A stretch of DNA of 64,000 nt, from contig DBTT01000016.1 of the NCBI GenBank assembly GCA_002307185.1, positions 24,338-88,337 on the forward strand, given 5' to 3'. This stretch comes from Bacteroidales bacterium UBA1309 (GTDB taxonomy: Bacteria; Bacteroidota; Bacteroidia; Bacteroidales; Dysgonomonadaceae). How positions within the stretch are numbered: the first letter of the stretch is position 1; each line of letters starts with the position of its first letter. Below the pieces are notes generated by a model. It worked only from the letters and a program-made list of their open reading frames with translations. It was not told the origin of the DNA and ran no database searches. Below are positions 46,701 through 56,400 of the stretch, one piece after another. Both the position numbers and the translations under genes were made by a program.

Positions 46701-46790
46701 ACCGGGATCGTCCATTTCCTGAGCCGGCAATTGTGTGAAAAACATCGATAGCAGGCAACATGCCAAAACATCCCAAAGGATTGATTTCAT
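43731..46790 (-). CDS. Large secreted amidase/golvesin/FN3 protein, copy 1
   Basis: 1019 residues with a signal peptide (FTQLPAQ cleavage region near residue 24). A zinc-amidase-like (amidase_3) core seems split by an inserted golvesin-type domain. Core residues are His about 165 (WPSHGWYYE), Glu about 188 (FQTVEDLF), His about 493 (FAFHTDAG) and Glu about 576 (MLLELLSHEN). The insert, about 280-385, has AEWIPNMPEKGDYAVYVSYK and NQKMGGGTWIYLG. A fibronectin type III domain follows (about 628-705), then an alpha/beta region (about 720-1000) that may be amidotransferase-like. Homologues are often labelled xanthan lyase, but the operon points to N-acetylmuramoyl-L-alanine amidase activity. Periplasmic or surface location inferred. 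Last gene of the SusC operon. Confidence 0.82.
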   Translation of the reverse strand: MKSILWDVLACCLLSMFFTQLPAQEMDDPGLKKVMSDSLTMYIRKQIAGKTTVKSIVADAGKKQLTVTVDENLAYLPFTDKLVSQIETCVRNLLQDSLKKYRLTLISDGQPISELIPNVYRSGKKDQSRIFNNKANKVPLVRRESQPFQIRDGLAGRHIALWPSHGWYYEQKLARWEWQRARMFQTVEDLFPMSFVVPYLVPMLENAGANVLLPRERDYHREEVIVDNDASRYGSIYREINNAESWSQASGCGFAEKKNFYLNGENPFSEGSFRQTRTTTKKNTSLAEWIPNMPEKGDYAVYVSYKSFPNSTTDARYTIYHLGGKTEFKVNQKMGGGTWIYLGTFTFGKGANEACRITLSNLSDNKGAIVTADAVKIGGGIGNIARSPNADGYMEGTSKHLDGGKRESIAPGLPIPFSPEVSGRPRYTEGARYWLQWAGVPDSVYSHTHFNNDYSDDFQSRGYWVNYLAGGSPVLPAKEGLRIPVDLSFAFHTDAGDSPNDSIVGTLGIYMTHHNNEVFENGQSRWASRDLTTLVMDEIVQEIRSSFEPKWTRRGMWNKSYSEARMPNVPSMLLELLSHENYADMRYGLDPKFRFAVSRAIYKGMLRFLAGQYNSKYVVQPLPVESFSSRFVGDTQVQLQWKAVNDSLEPSSQPTSYVLYKRIGDGGFDNGKVIKGKTSCTVDIDKDKIYSFKIMAANDGGISFPSEILSVCRKSYEKGVAMIVNGFTRVSAPASWPAKDTITGFADFIDHGVPDKVEFNYVGSQYEFYRSKAWTDDDAPGFGGSNANYEQQTIAGNTFDYPALHGACIAEAGYSFVSASKSSIANQQLGLEGYDVVDLILGKEREWTVSYGAKSPQFKTFPLGLQEALTKYCQEGGNLLATGAYLATDLWDNPRATKADRDWATQILRIKWRTNNGAVAGRFKAVASPFEAFKGQFEYYNELNEESYAVEHPDAIEPSSREAYTIFRYSENNLSAGVAFKGSYSSCVLGIPFESVKPAMRSNLMKAVLLFFETNKPNK

Positions 46791-46847
46791 TTGGTTACAA
46801 GTTTAATCGTTAGGTAGAGGATAAATCCATGTCATTCGACCTTGTTT

Positions 46848-47996
46848 TCAAATCTTCCTTACTCCTATCCCAGGGTCATCGGTCAATGTTATTTTCCCCT
46901 CAGTGAGTTTCATCCCGCTGAAACAATCGTTGGCAATAAGCAAATTCCCATCCAGATCTGCAAAATCCATCTTCGGGGATAGCTGGGCAGCGGCCGATAT
47001 TGCGCATGAAGTCTCGGTCATGCAGCCAATCATCAACTTCATGCCGAAGGATTGAGCCATGTTGATCATTTTGTTGGCTTCGCGCAATCCGGTGCATTTC
47101 ATCAGCTTGATGTTGATACCGTCAAAAACGCCTTTCAAATGCGGAATGTCCTCCAATCGTTGACAAGATTCATCCGCAATCGTGGGCAGGGGACTTCGTT
47201 CGGTAACCCATGCCATGTCTTCCAAATTGTGTTTGGGTAAGGGTTGTTCCACGAAATCCACATTTTTCGTCGCCAGCCATTCGATCATTTTTAATGCGTG
47301 ATGTTTATCTTTCCACCCTTGGTTTGCATCCACCCGGATAGGCTTGTCTGTCACCGAGCGGACGGCATTAATCATCATTTTGTCTGTCGCTTCATCCATT
47401 CCTAATTTCACTTTGATAACTTTATAGGGAGTAGTTTCTTTTGTCTTCTCCTTCACTACATCTTCTGTGTCAATGCCAATAGTAAAAGTGGTCACGGGTG
47501 CTTTTGAAGGAGTATATCCCCAAATCCGATGCCAGGGCTGCCCTATTAGCTTGCCCACCAAATCGTGCAAGGCTATGTCAACAGACGCTTTGGCTGCGGT
47601 GTTGTTGATTGCAATTGAATCCACATATGTCAGGATATCATCCAGTTCGAATGGGTTGTGGAATTGCTTGAGATTTACTTTTTCCAAGAATGCCATCACG
47701 GAAGGGATGTTTTCACCAAGATAAGGGGGCATGGAGGCTTCGCCGTAGCCAGTGATGCCGTCATAAGTGACTTCTGTTAGCACAATTGGAGTCGTGGTGC
47801 GGGTGTATCCGGATACAGTGAACGGATGGATCAGTTTTGCCTCATAGGGTTTGAACGTAATCTGCAGAAGCTTGCTGCCGGGACTGTTTTTTTGCCGCGA
47901 AGCTTTGATCGGTTGCGAGAACAGAGACTTGGGGGCAATCAAGGAATATGCTGTAAGCAATGCAGAAGCCTTTAGGAAATTTCGTCGTGTTGTCAT
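46848..47996 (-). CDS. Dipeptide epimerase (L-Ala-D/L-Glu type) with Tat signal
   Basis: Enolase-superfamily enzyme that epimerises the second residue of L-Ala-D-Glu, a murein-peptide product. 382 residues. The catalytic and metal residues are in order: Lys195 and Lys197 (VIKVKLG), Asp223 (RVDANQGW), Glu250 (VEQPLP), Asp275 (IADESC) and Lys297 (NIKLMKCTG). The N-terminus MTTRRNFLKASALLTAYSL has a twin-arginine signal motif, so the enzyme is likely exported folded to the periplasm. Cytoplasmic family members start near residue 45 of this protein. It sits between the NlpC/P60 peptidase, which would release the dipeptide, and the amidase. Exact dipeptide specificity is inferred from context. Confidence 0.9.
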   Translation of the reverse strand: MTTRRNFLKASALLTAYSLIAPKSLFSQPIKASRQKNSPGSKLLQITFKPYEAKLIHPFTVSGYTRTTTPIVLTEVTYDGITGYGEASMPPYLGENIPSVMAFLEKVNLKQFHNPFELDDILTYVDSIAINNTAAKASVDIALHDLVGKLIGQPWHRIWGYTPSKAPVTTFTIGIDTEDVVKEKTKETTPYKVIKVKLGMDEATDKMMINAVRSVTDKPIRVDANQGWKDKHHALKMIEWLATKNVDFVEQPLPKHNLEDMAWVTERSPLPTIADESCQRLEDIPHLKGVFDGINIKLMKCTGLREANKMINMAQSFGMKLMIGCMTETSCAISAAAQLSPKMDFADLDGNLLIANDCFSGMKLTEGKITLTDDPGIGVRKI

Positions 47997-48171
47997 ATTG
48001 TTTGTCCTTTTTGTTTATCTTATGTTCAATGTCCGGAAAGTACTTTCTTGGTAGGGCAGTATCATTATTTACTCGACTTTATAATGGAGTATTTGCAAAT
48101 TTACCCTTTAGCTGAAGGCCGACAAAGAAACATCGCATTTTTATACTGGTGTCCAAGAAAAAACAGGATAA

Positions 48172-49143
48172 TTACCTGTACATCGGATGGTTCTTTAGCG
48201 AAACAATGTTCGGATCCTTATCTATTTCCGTGATGATACGTTTGGCGAGCAACAATCTGCCTGCGTTCCAAGAATCATAAAGGGGAGACTCGGGCAGCAG
48301 GCTGCTTGTACGCACCGAACCTGAAGAATGAATAAATTCACCATTTCCGATATAAAGTCCAACGTGCGTTACCTTGTTTTGCCCATCCTTGCAAGAACCG
48401 AAAAACAGTAAATCTCCGGGACGAAGGTTGCCGTATCCTGTTGAAATATCGACAGGATCTCCAGTCTGGGCCTGTTGCGAAGCATCCCGGAGCAAGACCA
48501 CTCCGTTCAGGTAATAACATGTTTTTGTGAATCCGCTGCAATCCAACCCTTTTACCGATGTTCCGCCCCAAGAATAGGGAAAACCCATAAAAAGGCGTGC
48601 CGTAGCGATAATATTTTGGGGTGTAGGATTGCGGCTCGCCAGCCATTTGCCGAATGGCATGGCCGCTCCCTTTTTCAAGAATGCCGACCTTCCGTCGGGC
48701 AACTCCACTTTGTAATAAGCACCTGTTTCTCCTTTGCTTTTCACCAAGTCTCCTTTTACGACATCGCACACAACGGGAGATTGGTCGGATGCCTTTTGGT
48801 GCAACACCGTGAAATAATCGGTAACGAACAATTTCTCAGCTTTGTTCCATTCCCGAAGTTCTTCTTTAGTGACAATCCTAACGCTAGATTCCGGGCTCCA
48901 CGAAATATATCCTTCGGGGGTTTTTAGCTTGAGCCATCCGTCTTGCAAGTCAAGCACCTCTAATGGCATCCCCATGAGTGCTTCGGTACCCATCTCGCTT
49001 TCGAATTCTGGATTCAGCCGAAGATCGATGGTTGACTGTGTCGCAATTCCATATTTAAGCTCCCCTGTCCCATGGAATGATGCCGCTCCAATTGGCAAGC
49101 ACAAAAAACATGCTAAGGGCAATATCAAATTTTTATTTTTCAT
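48172..49143 (-). CDS. NlpC/P60 (C40) peptidase with SH3-like domains
   Basis: Secreted cysteine peptidase, 323 residues. Signal peptide about 1-20 (LILPLACFLCLPIGAAS). Two SH3b-like beta domains at about 30-170 (IDLRLNPEFESEMGTEALMG; VLHQKASDQSPVV). The catalytic domain has Cys about 202 (LDCSGFTKTCYY), His about 259 (THVGLYIGNG) and His about 271 (FIHSSG). The order matches gamma-D-glutamyl-L-diamino-acid endopeptidases (YkfC-like), which cut L-Ala-gamma-D-Glu from the diamino acid of murein peptides. Its neighbour, the dipeptide epimerase, would use the product; this pairing is a well-known one in murein-peptide catabolism. A 175-base gap to the next gene shows no feature. Confidence 0.9.
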   Translation of the reverse strand: MKNKNLILPLACFLCLPIGAASFHGTGELKYGIATQSTIDLRLNPEFESEMGTEALMGMPLEVLDLQDGWLKLKTPEGYISWSPESSVRIVTKEELREWNKAEKLFVTDYFTVLHQKASDQSPVVCDVVKGDLVKSKGETGAYYKVELPDGRSAFLKKGAAMPFGKWLASRNPTPQNIIATARLFMGFPYSWGGTSVKGLDCSGFTKTCYYLNGVVLLRDASQQAQTGDPVDISTGYGNLRPGDLLFFGSCKDGQNKVTHVGLYIGNGEFIHSSGSVRTSSLLPESPLYDSWNAGRLLLAKRIITEIDKDPNIVSLKNHPMYR

Positions 49144-49368
49144 GTGTTTTTTCTAAAAAATGAATAATTATATTCCATGGAGTGTGTCCATGTTTGGTTT
49201 TGTGATTATCTCTTCGAAGCATCCATATTCCTTCCAAATGTGGATATCCTATTGAAAACAAGCCGTCCCGATGACAGGCGGGTATGCCGTGTATAAGCTG
49301 AATATTCTTCTTGATAAAGTTAGTAAAGGCATACTGTTCAAAAGATAATAAAATAGACATGGCAGCTG

Positions 49369-51228
49369 TCATAGACTTTCTTGGTCTCCCTTTTCTATTA
49401 AAGATTCATAAATAGCCGTTTGTATTTTCGCCCTGATCTTGGAACTTACGATTTTCGTATTATTCCTTGTTGGATAAACCCTGTTTGAAAGGAATATATA
49501 GATCAGATTGCAAGTTGGATCCACCCACACCACTGTGCCAGTGTAGCCTGAATGCCCAAAGCTTTCGGGACTCGCCAGTTCCGAACAATAAGAATGCCCG
49601 ACAACTTTTCCCTCTTTCACATCCGGCTTGTCAAAACAAATACCGCGCCTCACCCCATCGCTTTCAAAAGGGCAGGAATTGAATAAATCAAAGGTCTTTT
49701 CGCTGAAATAACGCTTTCCTCCATATGTTCCTTTTTGAAGGTAGAGTTGCATCAATTTTGCCAAATCGTTCGCCTTTGCAAACAAACCGGCATTTGCCGA
49801 ATGCCCGCCCATGATTCCCGATGTCTCGTCATGCACATATCCATGCAATTGGGTATGCCGAAAATAATTGTCGAGTTCGGTAGGGACAATTCTGGCAAGC
49901 GGAATTTTTCCACAAGGGTTATACATCATTTCCGAAGCTCCGAGCGAACGGTAGAATGTTGTTTGGAGGAAATCCTCGAAAGGCTGGTGTTCAATTGTTT
50001 CCACTACCTTTGGTGTCATCACAAATGGCCAGTCAGAATAAACATATTTATGCTGTGGATAGGATGGCAACAACGGCGATGCCGCAATGGCATTGTATAT
50101 GTATTCATCGATATCCTTTCGAACATAAAGTATCGGGCTGATTTTCACCGGAAATTCTTCCGACGGTGTTGACCTTATAAAATCGGGATTGAAGTTCCCA
50201 TCCGGATTTATCCAGGCCTTATAGAAGGAAGAATAGGCTTGTAGTCCCCCTACGTGGCACAATAACTCCTTGACGGTTATATTTGCTTTGTTGGAGCCTT
50301 TTAGAAGAGGAAAATAAGCGCTGAACTTTTCATCAAGCTTGATTTTTCCCTCGTCCACCAACTTGAGGTAGGCCAAGCAGCCGGCGGCCACTTTCGTCAC
50401 CGATGCCAAGTCAAACAAATCTTCCGCTTCGGTCTTGCGGTTCAAGACATCGGCTTCATATTGTTTGCCTTCCGCTTTGAGGTAGGTGTGATATCCGTAA
50501 GCTTTATTAAAGATAATCTTTCTGTCTTTTGCTACCAAAACCACGCATCCAGGAAATATTTGCTGGCGGATGGCATTGCTGGCCAAAGAGTCTATTCTGA
50601 GTGTGAGCTTTGCCCCGTCAATCCCGGCATCTTCGGGGAACGTATATTTGAAGCGGGTTTGCTCGGTAGTCAGCCCGAACCCTTTCGGGAATCCCCGAAT
50701 TGTTTTTTGCAATTTTCCGCTAGCGGCAATTCCTCCAAATATAATTTCAGCAGCTACACGCTCACAAGCAATGCTCGAGTCTGGGGCAACAATCAACGAA
50801 CTACTTTTGCTAATTGACTTCAACCATTGAGCAGGATTGGCAAAAGCACAAACGATGAGTTCTTTCCTGCAATTCTTCAGAAAAGTTTGTTCTTCTACAG
50901 ACAGTTGTTCTTTGTAAATCGCTACCACATAAACAGGCTGGAGGTTGGCAGTTGGATCTGTTGGGTATCTGGCGGCATCTCTGAACCCAATAGTGTCCAC
51001 ATCCATGTAATTTGCCAATGTCGATGAGAATTCATTGGCTGCCTTTTTCCCGACCGATATGGTGCGGATTTGTATTTTGTCTAAATTTTCCAGAGGGATT
51101 TTTGGTGACGTGTTTTTTAAAAGCACAACATCTGCCTCCGCTCTCTTAAGCTGGACCAATGATAGTTGCCCGGCTTTCAGGCACAGGCTGCACGTCAATA
51201 TAGTTAGACATATAATTGTTTTCTTCAT
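49369..51228 (-). CDS. Serine hydrolase (beta-lactamase fold) with GH3 C-terminal-like domain
   Basis: 619 residues from the ATG at 51228 (MKKTIICLTILTCSLCLKAG, a signal peptide); the frame is open 45 bases further but without support. Residues about 25-185 resemble the C-terminal domain of family 3 glycosidases (ADVVLLKNTSPKIPLENL; AEIIFGGIAASGKLQKTI). The GH3 catalytic barrel that normally precedes it is missing. From about 220 comes a class C beta-lactamase-like domain: Ser276-Val-Thr-Lys279 (nucleophile motif), YSD near 397 and HSG near 560. Related GH3/beta-lactamase fusions are found in Bacteroidota. A D-alanyl or other peptidase/esterase role on cell-wall peptides is inferred. Confidence 0.85.
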   Translation of the reverse strand: MKKTIICLTILTCSLCLKAGQLSLVQLKRAEADVVLLKNTSPKIPLENLDKIQIRTISVGKKAANEFSSTLANYMDVDTIGFRDAARYPTDPTANLQPVYVVAIYKEQLSVEEQTFLKNCRKELIVCAFANPAQWLKSISKSSSLIVAPDSSIACERVAAEIIFGGIAASGKLQKTIRGFPKGFGLTTEQTRFKYTFPEDAGIDGAKLTLRIDSLASNAIRQQIFPGCVVLVAKDRKIIFNKAYGYHTYLKAEGKQYEADVLNRKTEAEDLFDLASVTKVAAGCLAYLKLVDEGKIKLDEKFSAYFPLLKGSNKANITVKELLCHVGGLQAYSSFYKAWINPDGNFNPDFIRSTPSEEFPVKISPILYVRKDIDEYIYNAIAASPLLPSYPQHKYVYSDWPFVMTPKVVETIEHQPFEDFLQTTFYRSLGASEMMYNPCGKIPLARIVPTELDNYFRHTQLHGYVHDETSGIMGGHSANAGLFAKANDLAKLMQLYLQKGTYGGKRYFSEKTFDLFNSCPFESDGVRRGICFDKPDVKEGKVVGHSYCSELASPESFGHSGYTGTVVWVDPTCNLIYIFLSNRVYPTRNNTKIVSSKIRAKIQTAIYESLIEKGDQESL

Positions 51229-51401
51229 ATTTTCAATAGGAATAAATGGCAGGCGGGGCACTGTTCTATGCAAGCCTGCCTGCTCCGCGCCCTGCCATAT
51301 CCAAATATCTGCTTCGATGGTATCTTCGATCCATGTCTCGTGTTTCTATGGGTGTGCTTTTTTGTGGCACACCCATTATCCAAGTCTGTTGTAGGTACAG
51401 G

Positions 51402-53393
51402 TTAGCTTCCTTTGATGTAGGCGTAGTATTCGGTGTCGGTGGCGCAATCCCACCATATTGGGTAACACCAAATGTTTTCGTCTCCAGCATGCACATTCAT
51501 CGCCAGGGCATTCGTCCCGTTGTAGTTCAACTCGAGTGTTGCCGGGAGCATCCACCTGCGCATCCAGTATGTAGGATCTGTTTTAGAAGTTCCTGTCACT
51601 TTCGAGCTTCCTGTAAACAAAGGTCCTCGGTCATAATCCGGATAGACAACGCCATAGCTGCCAATGTCGCCGGTGCTAAAGTTGAAGCGACGCATGTCGT
51701 TCCAGTTCTCGATGCTACATCCCATCGCCAAATATTTTTGGAGCATGATGTCGGACATTGTTAGTTCGCTTGCACTTTGGCAAACAGCAGCGCTGCTCAG
51801 ATAGCTGGAAATGTCAGTTTCAGACATAGGCCACATATCCGGGTTTTCGTACCCAGCTCCTTCCCATTCGGTGAGCTTGGCCTGCATCATATTTATATGT
51901 GCTTCTATGCCTGCCTTATAGGCTTCAAGGGCTTTATCGGTCTCCCCTTCCCTGAAATACACCTCGGCTTTGATGAAGCACATTTCATGATAAGTGAGGA
52001 TTTCCTGATCCGAATTTGGACGGATCTGGAATGACCCCGTAGATCCTACAGCACCTGCTGTCATTGCAGCCGTGGAGAAGTACCAATTCATATCCATGAC
52101 CCCCAAAGAGGAATTGCCTGTCAGGTAGGAGTTGTTGCGCAATGTCACGTAGATAGTGTCCCCGGCATACAGGTAATTAGTGCTGTTGACGTATATCGAC
52201 CCTTTTGGATAAACCACAGAGACAGAAGTTCCACTTTCTGTCACCGAATGTATTGCCTCCATGCTGGCAACGAAATTGGCGCGGGCAGTTTCATCGGATA
52301 TGGTGTACGTTATGGTTTTGTCCACATCTGCAAATGTAGGCAACTGGATCGTAGTCGCCCCAGTGCTTACCAATCGGGTCGATTCCCCATAGAAATCAAC
52401 GCCTTTTGACCGCAACCAGTCGTAAGACGAAACCGTTCCATCGCTTCCCAGCTTAATATTGGTCATGGATGCAGGAACGATTTTACTCATCCGGGGATCT
52501 GTGACACTTGATTCGCGCATGTTTGTCAAAAGGTTGTAATAGTATTGCGATATACGTTGGGTGCTGCCGTATGCCGCATAGTCCCAGTTCCCGTTGGTCA
52601 TCACAGGATCCCCCCATATATAATCGGTGACATCCGATTCGCTGTTGTAGCATGTTGCAACTGCATTGTCATCATTGGATTGCGGCCCATTCTCCAGGCA
52701 TTCTAAAATTGTTTCAGGGTCGTATAGGTCGGATTTCTTGGATAGTTTTAGCAGGTATCTGGCTTTCAGTCCATAGCAGAATTTGATCCACTTGCTGGCA
52801 TCGCCTTGAAACCACATATCCCCATCGGCAAAGCTTGTGGCTGTCGATGCTTGGGTCTCACCAAATAGGGTTATTGCTTCATCCAATTTTGCGATACAAC
52901 CATAAAAAATGGTCTTTCCATCGTCATAAGTAGGGCTTGCAATCCCAGACAAGGCTTCGGTGTAAGGCATTTCTCCATAAAGGTCCAGCATTTCCATAAA
53001 ACCCATGGCATGGATCACATCGGCAGCGCCCATGTAATAATAGGCTCCTTCCGACTCTGCTTTATCGTACAAGTCGGTCAAATTGGCTGCCGCTCCGACA
53101 AACCATGTCTGGTAAGGGGTGGTGGTTACCCCTGCGACACAGTTCCATGTCACATTAATTGTATTTACGTTTCCATTGCTGCTGTAAAACACCCCGGCTT
53201 GTGCTGATGTCCGGAAGTTGGTCACTCCAGCAGAATACTGATAGAATCGCTGGATCCAAGGTAACCTGTTTGATACTGCAATAGTTTCGCTGTTTGCAGA
53301 ATCTGTATCAACATTCACATCCAACCAGTCAGTACACGAATTTAAGCCTATGGCAAGAGCAAAACCCAACGCTATGTATTTTAGATTCTTCAT
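51402..53393 (-). CDS. susD: SusD/RagB-family outer membrane lipoprotein
   Basis: Surface ligand-binding lipoprotein, 663 residues, partner of the SusC transporter encoded 23 bases upstream. Lipoprotein signal with the acylated Cys20 (IGLNSCTDW). The N-terminal helical TPR-like part includes GFMEMLDLYGEMPYTEAL near 140, and the C-terminal part includes LTYHEMCFIKAEVYFREGE near 470-490 and LAMGCSIENWNDMRR near 580. The family of the second SusD type (SusD/RagB-like) fits; it is longer than typical SusD (about 550). Its ligand is probably a cell-wall fragment, judged only from the operon. Confidence 0.92.
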   Translation of the reverse strand: MKNLKYIALGFALAIGLNSCTDWLDVNVDTDSANSETIAVSNRLPWIQRFYQYSAGVTNFRTSAQAGVFYSSNGNVNTINVTWNCVAGVTTTPYQTWFVGAAANLTDLYDKAESEGAYYYMGAADVIHAMGFMEMLDLYGEMPYTEALSGIASPTYDDGKTIFYGCIAKLDEAITLFGETQASTATSFADGDMWFQGDASKWIKFCYGLKARYLLKLSKKSDLYDPETILECLENGPQSNDDNAVATCYNSESDVTDYIWGDPVMTNGNWDYAAYGSTQRISQYYYNLLTNMRESSVTDPRMSKIVPASMTNIKLGSDGTVSSYDWLRSKGVDFYGESTRLVSTGATTIQLPTFADVDKTITYTISDETARANFVASMEAIHSVTESGTSVSVVYPKGSIYVNSTNYLYAGDTIYVTLRNNSYLTGNSSLGVMDMNWYFSTAAMTAGAVGSTGSFQIRPNSDQEILTYHEMCFIKAEVYFREGETDKALEAYKAGIEAHINMMQAKLTEWEGAGYENPDMWPMSETDISSYLSSAAVCQSASELTMSDIMLQKYLAMGCSIENWNDMRRFNFSTGDIGSYGVVYPDYDRGPLFTGSSKVTGTSKTDPTYWMRRWMLPATLELNYNGTNALAMNVHAGDENIWCYPIWWDCATDTEYYAYIKGS

Positions 53394-53416
53394 AATCTTT
53401 AATTTTTCTGTTTAAT

Positions 53417-56400
53417 TTAAAATGTAAGATTTAACCCAAACGAAATACTTGAGGTGGCTGGTACGCCCAAATAGTCAATACCTGTTGAACCCGATCCTCC
53501 GGTTCCTCCGGCTGCGCTTACTTCCGGGTCCATGCCTTTGTAGTTTGTCCAAGTGAATAGGTTTGTTGCGGAAACATTTACAGACACTCCCTTTACTGCT
53601 TTTTGCGACTTCAGCATTTTTGTGAAATCGTAACCTACATTCAAAGAGCGTAATTTCAGCCAATTAACAGACGTTATAAAGTTCTCGGCATTATTTGCAT
53701 AGTTGGCCCAATAACTTTGAATAATATATTTTCCTGATTGGCTCGAACTTCCTATCGTGTAGGTTTCGTCTGCATAATAGGTTTGATCAAAATCTTCGCC
53801 AGTTGAGCTATTCACCCCGGATACGGTAATATATTCGCGGTTATTGGCTGTTGTGAGTTTGCTCAATCCGTTCGACACCATATAATATTCTGTTCCGTTA
53901 TACACGTCTCCTCCAATCCGGAAGTCTAGCAGGAAGGAGAATGTCAAGTCTTTAAATCTGAATGAATTGTTCAACCCTCCTATTAGCTTTGGTTCACGGT
54001 TACCAACAATTTCGCTGTTGGTGGTGGCCGAAAGCTTGTATAGCCCGGTTGTTGGGTCCACTTGATAACGGCCGCCTTTGATTTCGTTCCCGTCCGTGTC
54101 CGTTTCTCTCAGCACGCGGCGTCCTGTCAAAGCCAAGAAATGTCCTCCATTCGGAACAGATGCCGCTTTGACGGTTCCAAACTGTGCATCTGTCGCATAA
54201 AAGAAAGATACTCCTTCTAGAAATTCACCCAGCTTGCCCTTGTTGTATGAAGTGTTTAGCACAATAGTCCAGTCGAAATCTTTTTTTGCGATGGCCTTTC
54301 CTGTGATAGAAATTTCCATACCGTCGTTGATCACCGAACCCGAGTTAATCGTGGTGAGTATGTAACCGCTGGCATTAGATAATCGTGGTTGGGCAATTTG
54401 GTTTTTAGTTTTGCTGTGGTAATAAGTATAATCAAGCGATAGGCGTCCTTTCAGAAAACGAAATTCCCCGCCGAGTTCCCAGGCTCTTTGAAGTTCAGGC
54501 TTCAAGTATGGATTGCCACTTGTGTATTGATTGCCGATCCCGGTATATGAACCAATAGTGATCGGAGATGTTGTGTATGTAAGTGTTGCATATGGATTGG
54601 CATCCTTACCTACGTCGGCAACACTTGCGCGAAGTTTTCCGTAAGACAAGATATTGCTTTTAGGCAAAAGCTCCGTGAAAATAAAGGATGTGCTTGCCGA
54701 TGGATAAAAATATGATTGGTTGTCCACAGGAAGGGTTGAGGACCAGTCATTTCTCCCTGTTAACGTCAGGTATGCGATGTTTTTATAGCTTGTCCTGAAT
54801 TCACCATAGGCTCCTACCAATCGTTTTTTAGTGGTAGCTTCTTTCAAGAACTGGTTTGAAGTTGAGATGTTGTTAAAGCTTATGGTCCCGGCTGTAATGA
54901 AATCATATCCATACCGGATCCGGTTAAAAGTCTCGGTGTCTTCGGTGGTAGTTCCCAACAGCAAGTTTAGGTCAAAGTCCGAAAAGGTTTTATGAAAATT
55001 AGTCATCAAATTAGTTGTCAAATAGGTGTAATCATAATTTGTCTTGTTCAATCGTCCTCCCTGGTATATTTCGCTTACTACAGATCCTGGTGCAATGTAG
55101 GTGTAGGTTTCCGTGCTGTATTGGTCGTAACCAAGACGAGCGGTAAAGTCCCACCAGTTCGTGATTTTTAAGGCGGCGTTTACAGCACCTGTAAGACGTT
55201 TGGTTTTGTCCGTCAGCTTATCTTTGTACAAAATCCAATAGGGGTTTTCTGTATCGGCCGCCAGATCCAGAGTTCCGTCAAAAAGGCGGTATTTTGTTCC
55301 ATCATCGTTCAAATATTTCGCCATGTTTTCGGTCACAGGCCATAGATATACGGCACTCATAGTGCCATTTCCACCTCCTCCGTATAACCCTGAGCTGGTC
55401 AATGTCTTGTCTGTGTTTGCAATGGAGTAAGCGGTGTTTACCCCTAATGTCAGTATTCCATATTTTTGCTCCGCATTCATTCGGAGAGTGGTTTTGTCAT
55501 AATTAGTTTTCCGCACTATACCCGATTGGTTGTAATTGGATCCAGAGAAGAAGTAACTGCTATTTTTAGATCCACCCGATACGCTTACGCTGTTATCGAT
55601 CAGCATGCCATTCTTGAAAAAATTTCCGATATTGTCATATATTGCCGTACCTTCTGCAATGGCATCTCCCCATGAGTTGTAGGTTACGTCGGATAAGACT
55701 CCTACGGAAGAATATGTTCCACGGCCAAAGGTAGTCTGTGCCTGTGGCAACTTGTTTGCCCACGATGTGCTTAATTTGGAGCTGAAATTAATCTTCGTAG
55801 CCCCTTCCGATCCTTTCTTTGTTGTAATGATAATAGCCCCGTCCGCAGCCCGAGAGCCATACAAGGCCGCCGCGGCCGCGCCTTTCAAAACAGACATCGT
55901 TTCTATATCTTCGGGGTTAATGTCCATCACGCGGTTCGAGAAAGAAGTGTTGCTGCGGGACATTCCGTCGTAGGCTGTATTGCCGGTCACGGTTGTGGAG
56001 TTGTCATAAATTATTCCATCCACCACAAACAAGGGTTGGTTTTGCCGCCCCTCCGAACTTGAATTTCCGCCACGGATAGTTATCGACGCACCAGCTCCGG
56101 CAGACCCGCTGCTTTGCGTGATGTTCACTCCGGGGATTTTTCCCACCAAAGAATTGACGATATTTGTGTTTTTGTTTTTCATTAGCTCCTCGGCGTTGAG
56201 GTCCGAAACGGAATAACCCAATGCTTTCCTCTCCTTTTTTATTCCCATCGCAGTAACAACCACGTCGTTCATCTGAACGCTCGACTCGCTAAGAATTATT
56301 GTAAATGAACTCTTCGTGCCTACTTTAATTTCAGTAGAACTGTAACCTAGGAATGAACATAACAGCACGTCACCAGGTGATGCTTTCAATGAAAATTGCC

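Noticed and set aside
49133..49372. 79-codon frame between NlpC/P60 and serine hydrolase
   Set aside because: It overlaps the neighbouring gene ends, has no motif or hydrophobic pattern and no start signal; probably spacer.
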